64,000 nucleotides of DNA from Yponomeuta sedellus. Lineage: Eukaryota > Arthropoda > Insecta > Lepidoptera > Yponomeutidae. The notes under the pieces were generated by a model, which was not told the origin of the DNA, ran no database searches, and saw only the letters and a list, made by a program, of their open reading frames with translations. The stretch is taken from contig OW203750.1 of assembly GCA_934045075.1 (NCBI GenBank), positions 9,521,729 through 9,585,728 of the forward strand, in the 5' to 3' direction. A program made the position numbers and the translations under genes. The stretch's first letter is position 1. The number at the start of each line of letters is the position of its first letter. This document shows, piece by piece, positions 57,501 through 64,000 of this stretch.

Positions 57501-59706
57501 AAACAGGATGGTGAGGTAAGAAGTACACCGCTTCTTCCTCTAAATTATACTCTGAAATATTTACATACTTTGCATGTCCTAACTGTATATACTCTTCAAT
57601 GAAGGCACTATACTTAAGGAATAAATCGTTATCCTTTTTAAATCTATGCTCTAAATTTAGAAATCGTTTCAAAGCACAAGTTAAAGAATCTCCCAAATAT
57701 AAGGCCTTTATGTCTTGTTTGATAGGTAAAGAGACCTCGAATTTATTATTATTTAATGAGACCGTCTGCTGAAATATTTGTTCAGCTAGTTCCTGCTCTG
57801 AATTAGCTTCAGTATAAATTTCAGGAACTTTTTCAACTTGCCAAAATTGTGAGACATTTTTATTTAACCTACTGATACAGTCATCTTGTGTTTGCTGCTC
57901 GCAACAAAAATTTGATGCTAGACACGATGAAGCCGCTCTGCTCTCGTGGTCGCGAAGTCTCCCCGCTACCACGTAGCCAAAACGTGTATTTTGCAAGACC
58001 AGCTCGCTTGGCAACACCGGCAGCTGCTCGCGAAGTAGGACCTGGAAAAATATGTCGGAACCTAGGAGTAACCCTATCTTGTCACACACATAAAAATTAT
58101 TGTCTGCCAAATTGACGTTTGAAGGGAAATTAATAACTTTGTTATTTACATGGAATTGTGGCATGTTACAAGTAATATTATTTACAACATGGCATGTCAC
58201 GGGAATGCTAAAATTGGTTGCAGTAGCATGTACATTTAATGTGGTCTGTTGTGTTACAATATTAACGCCATCACACACACCTGTGATTATAGATTTACTA
58301 GATTGCAATTTACATCCTAGCTGGTCCGCTATTTCGGACAAAAGGAAGGAAACCTGGCTTCCTGAATCCAAAAGACAACGAACATACACAGCTTGTCCGT
58401 TCCTATTATATAATTTTGCCTTTATAGTGGGCAAAAGAACATTATCTTTGCTATTAGTCAATAGACTTATTTGCCCTGCATTCTTGCTATGATTTACTTC
58501 TTCAAGCGACACGGTCGCTTTTTGTTGAGGAACCTCCTTATGCAAAAGAGTATTATGTTTACCTTTGCATATTGAACACTTAAATGTAAAGAAACATTTT
58601 TGACCAGAATGGTTGTTCAAACAAATGTCACACAAACTATTTGAATTTACAAATTGTTGCCTTTTATGAGGCTCTGCAAGCTTAAAGCTTGAGCATTGGT
58701 GAAGCTTGTGAATATGAGAGTGACAATACTTACATTTTACAGGTTTAACAGGCTTAGGATTATTAATGGAAACTAAACTAGAACGGCGCTTGTTAGACGC
58801 ACCTTCTCCCAACGTTTCCAACGCAGCAGCACGGCTTTCTAAAAAGGTTAAGAAGTCGTTAAGCACAGGCAATTCGCTGCTCTGCTTCTCTAAATGGTAC
58901 GCTCTTAAAGTGTATTGATCAACTTTTCTTTGTAGGATTGCAATGATAACCAAATCCCACTCTGAAGTGGGAGCACCTAAGTTTTTTAATGCACCTAAAT
59001 GCTGTTTCACGCTAGATACTAAGTTGCGCATGCACGCAGCAGAAGTTTTTTGCATAGCAGGCAGGTCTAAGACCGAAAAGATGTGGTGATTTATTAGCTG
59101 CTTTTTGTTATCATAGCGTTGCTTCAAAAGATCAAGAGCGCTAGAATAGCTCTCCGCCGTGAGCGGCAAATAATTTATTAAAGCTAAAGCCTCACCTTCC
59201 AAATGCGTTTTTAAGTAATACAGCTTTTCGCAAGAATTTAAATTTGAATCAGTGTCAATGACACTGTTAAATAGTGAAATAAAGCTTTGGTAGTCACTTA
59301 CTTCGCCATTAAATTTGTGCAATTGTATGCGCGGGAGACGGAATCCCGTCGCTTCCCGGGCGGCGCGATTAGGAAGAAATTCAAGCGAATTAAGCGCATT
59401 GCGCGCAGGCATGTTAGGCGCAGGCGACGAAAGCGACATCGAGCCCTCGATGATACGCGAAAAGAACCCATTGAGCTGGTCGAATTTCTCTTCGATCTCG
59501 TCAACGCGTTCTTCATCTCCGGGATCTAATAACGAAATCTCTAGGTTAGCTTCATTGTAATCAGCAAAGATTTTCAAAAGACGATCTCGTTTTTGTTTTA
59601 TTAATATAGGATCCGCCGTTACTGTACCTGTTTCGCCCTCCAAACTCCGCTTATAATTTATCATTCGCGTTATAGACGCTTTTAATTGTCCCCTGGCCGC
59701 CACCAA
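54547..59706 (-). CDS. BEL/Pao Gag-Pol polyprotein
   Basis: A single uninterrupted 1,719-codon frame. Approximate residues: Gag-like region 1-310; Cys/His zinc-knuckle-like motifs 325-375 (CKYCHSHIHKLHQC, CDIC, CSICKGKH); aspartic protease with DSGS at 447-450; reverse transcriptase with CDIRKMF near 792 and YVDD at 868-871; RNase H start IVGYADAS near 1043; integrase with an HHCC-type zinc region near 1349-1387 and the catalytic triad in GMDFGGP (1419), IIYCDNAS (1485) and GLWEAGIK (1540). This order (integrase after RNase H) and length suit the Pao group. No stop or frameshift interrupts the domains. The listed 5' end is a TTG; the frame has no upstream ATG because of an 89-bp duplication (59651-59828). 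The first in-frame ATG is codon 15. Confidence 0.95.
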   Translation of the reverse strand: MVAARGQLKASITRMINYKRSLEGETGTVTADPILIKQKRDRLLKIFADYNEANLEISLLDPGDEERVDEIEEKFDQLNGFFSRIIEGSMSLSSPAPNMPARNALNSLEFLPNRAAREATGFRLPRIQLHKFNGEVSDYQSFISLFNSVIDTDSNLNSCEKLYYLKTHLEGEALALINYLPLTAESYSSALDLLKQRYDNKKQLINHHIFSVLDLPAMQKTSAACMRNLVSSVKQHLGALKNLGAPTSEWDLVIIAILQRKVDQYTLRAYHLEKQSSELPVLNDFLTFLESRAAALETLGEGASNKRRSSLVSINNPKPVKPVKCKYCHSHIHKLHQCSSFKLAEPHKRQQFVNSNSLCDICLNNHSGQKCFFTFKCSICKGKHNTLLHKEVPQQKATVSLEEVNHSKNAGQISLLTNSKDNVLLPTIKAKLYNRNGQAVYVRCLLDSGSQVSFLLSEIADQLGCKLQSSKSIITGVCDGVNIVTQQTTLNVHATATNFSIPVTCHVVNNITCNMPQFHVNNKVINFPSNVNLADNNFYVCDKIGLLLGSDIFFQVLLREQLPVLPSELVLQNTRFGYVVAGRLRDHESRAASSCLASNFCCEQQTQDDCISRLNKNVSQFWQVEKVPEIYTEANSEQELAEQIFQQTVSLNNNKFEVSLPIKQDIKALYLGDSLTCALKRFLNLEHRFKKDNDLFLKYSAFIEEYIQLGHAKYVNISEYNLEEEAVYFLPHHPVFNENSQTTKLRVVFDGSMPSLEKISLNDVLLNGSVVQNDLFSILVLFRLFKFILNCDIRKMFRAIDLTPSHRPLQNILWRPAPYADVQCLQLQTVSYGLKSSSFLATRCLLELVKRFADDFPLAADALLHNTYVDDVNLLNNNVNELLEAKNQLINLLNKGGFELHKWCTNNSQLLNDIPSNCQTKGYIHFTDDKNCVVKTLGIQCDLESDTLIISSPRQTLRDVYTKRDVLSFVSKLFDPLGLVGPVVVSAKLLVQQSWLENTGWDNPLSEELNNKFKKFANSLNQMNDIIIQRNLDTSKAKIIDIVGYADASSKAQGCCVYLRIVDSDNNINVNLLCSKSRVNPMTELTTPRLELNSALLLAKLVKKVYDIMKPKFNVNVSLFVDSQVVLAWLATNPLKLSVYVANRIKFISELTQGFSWHYVSTSENPADCLSRGVEPHLLQSSELWFHGPAALSKLDFQPIGGFEMPRELPELKASHVVTQIEELPLFTECSNINKIKRIIAYIYRFVKNCKCKLQDRQFGNLTPKELDYSLKIILRGEQVKFFSEEIKCLNSKLPTKSNLQALNPFLDGMHILRVGGRLQHADIPYATKHPIILPKGSKIVHYLIEKEHRTLMHAGAKLVLSNLMQTYHIINGIREVKHVLLKCIICFKLKKKHAEQLMGSLPYDRINPCRVFERVGMDFGGPYNVKMLRVRKPVIQKSYILLFVCFITKAIHVELVSDLTTECFLNALKRFISRRNKPSIIYCDNASTYKGAQNQLNKLYQLQSTTDHQNAVERYTADVGITFKFIPSYSPIFAGLWEAGIKSLKHHIKRVVGESVLTYEELNTVIVQIEGILNSRPLTALPTTDNNEMPYLTAGHFLTGAPLTAYPEKDCINRPISRIKFWDHCNRMVQLFWKQWHKQYLVQLQNRPKWRYAHDNIKVGTLVIIKNDNVTPLRWPMARVVEVFPGADGKVRALSIRTPSGSVIKTSIYKICVLPIEN

Positions 59707-59828
59707 TCGCTTTAATCGCCTTTGTCCGAAGAGCTCCGCTTATAATTTATCATTCGCGTTATAGACGCTTTTAATTGTCCCCTGGCCGCCACCAATCGCT
59801 TTAAATCGTCGTCCATTTTGTATGGAAC
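59651..59828 (-). repeat. 89-bp tandem duplication at the polyprotein start
   Basis: The segment beginning ttataatttatc at 59651 recurs at 59740, a period of 89 bp. 89 is not divisible by three, so the outer copy's ATG (59814-59816) opens a 34-codon frame that ends at TAA (59712-59714) and is out of frame with the polyprotein. The inner copy continues into the long frame but carries no ATG of its own until codon 15. Confidence 0.88.
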
Positions 59829-59829
59829 T

Positions 59830-61067
59830 ATGTTTTAATTGCTGGCACACTGTACCGTTCCGTGAAATGTAACAATAAACACGAATTTTTTAATAATACT
59901 TAGCACAACTTGTACTTTAAACGCACTTAAAGTTAGCAATTTCACAGCAAATTTATTTTAAACCTTAAACACTTAGCTCAGCATAAACAAGTGAACAAAG
60001 GAATCGTATGCGCAAGGAAAATGGCTGCTGAGTGTGACGATGACGTTGACGAGCGAAAACGACGCGCTGACTCGCTGCGCAGTTCCGTCCGCTCATTCAT
60101 TCGCCCCGTTCCCGTTGACTGAAGTTGGTCTCGCTCAGGCCGCGTTCCGTTTCTGCAGAGTGCGCGGTCGCGCAGTCGCTAAGTGTATACGATGACACTT
60201 CGCTGTTGATGTTACGCTGCGTTATGCACACGAAGTTGTGAATAAACCGAAACGCAGATTGATCGGTTGACCGGAACGGTTTTTAATTGGAATGATTTCC
60301 TTTGTTGACGAATGAGTAAATTTATTGCCAACTCATACGTGACGTCACAAAATACCTTGCGAACAGCTCAAAGAAATGTAATGAAATGGTAAAATACAGT
60401 CACAGTTTGAAATTCGAACACAGTTAAAATGTTTTTAATGCTGATTGCTGAACACACTGGATACAGTAGTTTTTCTTTTTAGGTCTTTACACATTTACAT
60501 AGGTACTCGAACTTCGAGATGGGAGCACTGCTCGCCTTACCTTCTCTGTGTAAAAAAGAATGAAACCTATATTCGACAACTTGCCGAATGGAAAAATCGA
60601 CGGATGAATAGCATCCACCGTATATAAAGGTTCGTTTCGAACATCGAGACGTATATAATAATGTCCGCGGAAGCACTGTACACACGGTTTTCTACAACTT
60701 GCAGAAAGAAAAAAAGTTAAGTTGGATGAATAGCATCCACTAGAAAATAATAAAGGTCGTTCCGAACGTCGAAACTGACTAAAAATTGTCCACGGGAGCA
60801 CTGCACACACGGGAAAAAAAATTGTTCTGCTACAACTTGCTGCAGTTTACTGTTTATGATGATGATCACAACCGAACGCACTGCAATTCAATTGAGTCCT
60901 TGCAACTTGCAAAGTTTTTAATAGTTCGTGGATGAGTTGCACACTTCGAGGAAAAAACGTGGCAACCAATATGGTGTACGCCAACACTTCTCACCGCCGA
61001 GATCGTTCACGCGCACTGCACCGAACTTTTCGTGAGGCCCTGAAGTACTTATCGAAGGACCAAAATA
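59830..61067 (-). other. BEL/Pao leader region
   Basis: Untranslated region between the 5' LTR and the polyprotein. It contains two to three repeats of atgaatagcatccac with gtcgttccgaac-type sequence around 60600-60790. The small frames in it are not supported. Confidence 0.7.
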
Positions 61068-61230
61068 TGTTTCAGGCGCAATAAAACATATCAAATATTT
61101 AGAAATGAAAACTGTATTCCACTGAATTTACATGTATTTTATTATAATAGGTTCTTGGACCTCTCGCTACGGCTTATAGTGTGCAACTGACATATGAACG
61201 AATGAATGATTTTGATGTACGTCTCGTACA
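61068..61230 (-). repeat. BEL/Pao 5' LTR
   Basis: 163 bp, identical by eye to 54115-54277. It is the 5' LTR because the polyprotein reads on the minus strand. A primer-binding site would lie just inside, starting near 61067, but I could not name the tRNA. Confidence 0.93.
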
Positions 61231-61289
61231 CAAGCTTTCAGCGCTGATTTTCAGCCAGTGCCAGTTGTGTGTATTAACCTCTGATCTTT

Positions 61290-61687
61290 AGCCCCCTTAT
61301 TCATAATAGTCTGCCAACTTAAAGCATTGCTAATTCTCACTCTTGCTGTGTGGTGTCGGCCTAGAGAATAGAACCAACCCAATTCTTCCCGCGGGTGTTG
61401 TAAAAGGCGACTAAGGGACACAAACCGGGGGGTGGGCGGCAGCGCTCCCTGCAGTATAATTACACCGAACTGCGATCCCCAACCCGCGTGCCCAGCGTGG
61501 GGATTATGGGCATTACCCCCTATGATAGCACAACGTGACGCTCTTTAGGGGAGGGCTATGTCCAGCAGTGGACTAGTATAGCCTGACGAATTCTCACTCT
61601 GTCCTCTTCTATTGACCTAAGTCAGAATGAAAAACAACGTTCTTTAGCAGCTGTTTTAAGTTAGCGGACCATTATGAGTAAGGGGGT
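61290..61687. mobile_element. MITE with agcccccttattcataatag ends
   Basis: Left gcccccttattcataatagt pairs with the right ccattatgagtaagggggt. Interrupted by SINE-B at 61344-61588. Confidence 0.8.
61344..61588 (+). mobile_element. SINE-B inserted in a MITE
   Basis: Exact 12-bp duplication aattctcactct at 61332-61343 and 61589-61600. Inserted in the MITE 61290-61687. Confidence 0.88.
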
Positions 61688-61689
61688 AA

Positions 61690-62595
61690 ATGTTTTATAA
61701 TATTGTATGGAATCAGGAGTTACTTTGCGGAAATCCATAATAGCATTGAAATATTGAAATGTGAAAATTACTTTGCTTACTAAATTAGCTAATGCACCGC
61801 CTTCCCTCCCACTTTTACAAGCGGAAGCAAGACACGAACACACCACCACCCCGACACCAATACTTGTGTGAGAAAACACGCGACGCGTTTCGCCTCTAAC
61901 ACGAGGATGCCTCGTGTTAGAGGCGACAATACTGAATGAACAGAGGTAGGCAGCTCCTCTATTTCCCCATTTATCGCTTTTTTGTGTAAAACAATAATTA
62001 ATGACCCATAGGCGGTTGAGACGGTTTAACCGTCACCGGTTTGATGGTTAGATTACGTCATCAAGGGGATGGGCGGCCTAGCACATAAATACGGAGTGTT
62101 TTTGCGGAGACGGTCACTTGCACTTGTGAGCCTGAGGATGCCTCGTGTTAGAGGCGAAACGCGTGTTTTCTCACACAAGTATTGGTGTTGGTTGTGTTGT
62201 GTTCGTGTCTTGCTTCTGCTTGAAAAAGTGCGAGGGAGGGCGGTGCATTAACTGACCGCATGGTGCTTGTGTCACTTAGTCGCCTTTTACGACACCCGCG
62301 GGAAGAATTTGGGTCCCACCCGGGGAGTGGGCAGCAGCGCCCCCTGCAGTACAATTCCACCGAACCCGCATGCCCAGCGTGCGGATTGTGGGCATTACCC
62401 CCCAATGATGGCACAACCTTGCGCTGTGGCGCTCATTGGGGGAGGGCTGTGTCCACCAGTGGACTGATGAGGACAGACAGAAGAAGCTGGTGCTTGTGGG
62501 ATTTTTGGCGGAATTCAGCAAAGTAATTTTTACATTTCAATGCTATTATGGCTTTCCGCAAAGTAACGCCTGTTTCCATACAATACCATAAGGAA
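61690..62595. mobile_element. Foldback element with nested SINE-B
   Basis: Arms pair from gtatggaatcaggagttact at 61708 to the complement near 62580, through gcaccgcc, acaccaatacttgtgtgaga and acgcgtttcgcctctaacac. The SINE-B at 62272-62487 splits the right arm. A 17-bp hairpin is at 61886-61926. Partial relatives: 13795-13990 and 23866-23960. Confidence 0.8.
62272..62487. mobile_element. SINE-B inverted composite
   Basis: The first 45 bp or so are antisense 5' sequence (gtcgccttttacgacacccg). The rest is sense and ends with agaagaag. Duplication tggtgcttgtg at 62261-62271 and 62488-62498. Nested in the foldback element 61690-62595. Confidence 0.82.
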
Positions 62596-62740
62596 ACCCT
62601 AGTTTTTGAAGTGGTAACGTACCTCAGCGCTTGCTGCGTGCTATTGTCGTATTGTTATTACATTATTGGGGGAATAGCCTGTGCCCAGCGTTGGGCAGAG
62701 GTGGGCTAGTGGAATTGGTGGTGAAGCTATTGGTACTCAC

Positions 62741-62810
62741 GGTGACGCGCGGCGGAGTCATGTGAACGTTGAGTTGTGCTCCGACCAGCAGCCGCACGGT
62801 TGCCGTGAAA
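62741..62810 (-). CDS. STAT: STAT exon, start of DNA-binding domain
   Basis: The 70-bp exon encodes FTATVRLLVGAQLNVHM followed by TPPRVT. This matches the beginning of the STAT DNA-binding fold, where human STAT5 reads FAATVRLLVG and LNVHM. The acceptor is a ttcag at 62811-62815 and the donor is gtgagt just below 62741. The exon takes one base from the upstream exon and ends in phase 0. The exon before it is not in the last 1.2 kb of the window. Confidence 0.92.
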
Positions 62811-62886
62811 CTGAAGGAGAAACAGACACATTAGGACTGACTGACTGACTAACTGATTAACTGACTGACAAACTCACTGAGTGACT

Positions 62887-63188
62887 GAGTGCTTAGTGCG
62901 AGTTTTTTAACTACTCGATCGCGTTAACGTAAACTCATATTTCTATGGCATCGAGGAAGCGCCACCTAGCGACAAGTATGGAAATTAAAATTGCTGAGTG
63001 CGAGTTGTAATGGTTTACGTTGAGAAGTGAACACGTTTACCAGCCAAAACACGAATAAACGCGAGTGCGAGTTGTACTGTGACAGCCTTTTGCCAGTTCG
63101 AACGGTTAACTTACTCATATTCACTACTCAATGCTCGATTAACGCGGTAGTGAAGTTATTCGATTGGATCTGTCAAACTCGCACTACT
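62887..63188. mobile_element. Short element, gagtgcttagtgcgagttt type
   Basis: About 300 bp shared with the interior of 11380-11870 (acgaataaacgcgagtgcga, gttattcgattggatctgtc). Ends carry agtgcgagttt / aaactcgcact. Confidence 0.75.
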
Positions 63189-63235
63189 GTAACTGAGTGA
63201 CTTACTGACTGATTGACTAAGGGACTAGCTGAATG

Positions 63236-63500
63236 AGTGGGTGAGTGAGTGAGTGAGTGAGTGAGTGAGTGAGTGAGTGAGTGAGTGAGTGAGTGAGTGA
63301 GTGAGTGAGTGAGTGAGTGACTGACTGACTGACTGACTGATTGAGTGGCTGACTGAGAAACTGACTGACTGGCTGAGAAACTGACTGACTCAGTGATTGG
63401 CTGACTGAGTGATTGGCTGACTAACTGAGTGATTGGCTGACTGAGTGACTAAGTGACGGGCTGACTGGATAACTGACTGGCTGACTGAGTGACTGACAGG
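63236..63500. repeat. (GTGA)n and (CTGA)n microsatellites
   Basis: A pure gtgagtga run at 63240-63320, then degenerate ctgactga sequence. A similar short patch is at 62833-62886. Confidence 0.93.
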
Positions 63501-63591
63501 CAGGCAGACAGAAAGAGGTACGGGCGTACGGACAGACATACAGATAGCTTCTTATGTTACTTCACCATTTTGTCGGCGTTATTATTGTTTT

Positions 63592-63780
63592 TTTAAACCT
63601 ATTTAGAGGCTAAAAATTCCACCCATGCCGGGATTCGAACCCGAGACCTCTGGCTATCCGTGCCAGAGCTCTTACCAACTGAGCTAATGGGCGACTCACC
63701 GGCATCAGTGAAATTTCGAACCTCTTTACACTATTCTCTGTATTACGTCCTTAGCACGGGTTAGTGCATTAAAAATATTT
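63592..63780. mobile_element. SINE-A inverted composite
   Basis: An antisense body (outer edge aaacctatttagagg, head, ctctgtattac) is joined to a sense tail (ccttagcacgggttagtgc). Flanks are T-rich, so the duplication cannot be fixed. Confidence 0.8.
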
Positions 63781-64000
63781 TTTTTTTCCAGAAGATGTTT
63801 TTTCAGCTTCCGGCTTTGGTGGGTGTATTTTTAGTAATAACGTTTTCTTTCTAGCTAAGGTCTTACTAATTGCTACTCGAAATTGCTTACACTTTTACAT
63901 AATTTCTGTTACTGCTATTTCTGTGTACAATAAAGAATATTCTATGTTTCTATCTACTAGCGACGGGGCCAATTAATTAAATGTACTATGTACAACCATT

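Larger units (their letters stand above)
54115..61230 (-). mobile_element. Full-length BEL/Pao LTR retrotransposon
   Basis: The element is 7,116 bp with 163-bp direct terminal repeats at both ends that look identical base for base. LTRs run TGTTTC to CGTACA on the plus strand and are flanked by the 5-bp duplication caagc (54110-54114 and 61231-61235). One large open frame fills the middle. Identical LTRs and a perfect target duplication indicate a recent insertion. It sits in a STAT intron in the same orientation as STAT. Confidence 0.95.
9383..62810 (-). other. STAT: STAT gene, 3' two-thirds (10 exons)
   Basis: Spliced translation on the minus strand gives one continuous STAT protein from the DNA-binding domain to a C-terminal stop. 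STATs are latent cytoplasmic factors that are tyrosine-phosphorylated by JAK, dimerise through SH2-phosphotyrosine contacts and enter the nucleus to activate target genes. Exon order and phases are consistent throughout (junction phases 0,2,0,0,2,2,1,1,2). Motifs match the STAT5/Stat92E type: [58 protein letters not shown]. The amino-terminal and coiled-coil exons are absent and should lie beyond 64 kb. Introns range from about 0.7 kb to over 16 kb and hold nearly all transposons of the window. Confidence 0.93.

Noticed and set aside
57002..59560. Plus-strand frames inside the BEL/Pao element
   Set aside because: Antisense shadows of the polyprotein.
60111..60130. 16-bp match (gttgactgaagttggt) to the STAT pseudo-exon at 48608
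   Set aside because: The match does not extend to either side and lies in the BEL/Pao leader; probably chance.
880..63780. More than ten tRNA-like sequences with A and B boxes
   Set aside because: They sit in repeated units with shared flanks, tails and target duplications, and the anticodon arms are not standard. I call them SINEs, not tRNA genes.

Overview
The window reads as nuclear DNA from an insect, most likely a moth or butterfly. It is AT-rich, gene-poor and packed with nested SINEs, LINE ends, foldback elements, Helitron-like units, mariner, Transib and a BEL/Pao retrotransposon. The Lepidoptera assignment is an inference from repeat style, not proof.

One host gene dominates: an insect STAT (Stat92E/STAT5-like) transcription factor on the minus strand. 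Ten exons were found by spliced translation: 62741-62810, 53174-53328, 51498-51621, 49858-49986 (DNA-binding domain), 47571-47677 and 45004-45165 (linker), 30546-30670 and 29646-29795 (SH2), 26020-26140 (phospho-tyrosine tail) and 9383-9518 (acidic C-terminus with stop). Reading phases agree at all nine junctions. The N-terminal and coiled-coil exons lie beyond the right edge of the window. The introns carry almost everything else.

Layout. 1-9.3 kb: downstream of STAT, with MITEs, SINEs, a 942-bp foldback element, minisatellites and an RTE LINE end. 9.5-26 kb: a long STAT intron with SINEs, tandem arrays and three Helitron-like units. 26-31 kb: three STAT exons, two with copied exon edges. 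31-45 kb: an intron with a broken mariner, a foldback element and a broken Transib (RAG1-related) transposon. 45-53.3 kb: five STAT exons among SINEs, plus decayed exon-edge copies and a THAP fragment. 54.1-61.2 kb: a full-length BEL/Pao element with identical LTRs. 61.3-64 kb: nested foldback elements, a STAT exon and microsatellites.

Two patterns stand out. First, short pieces spanning STAT exon edges and their splice sites have been copied at four places, one of them a perfect in-frame triplication of SH2-coding sequence. Second, one tRNA-derived SINE family is very often found as an inverted composite: an antisense body ending at a fixed internal site, joined to a sense 3' tail, several within clean target-site duplications. 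This looks like habitual twin priming.

Labels SINE-A to SINE-F are local names for families seen in this window.
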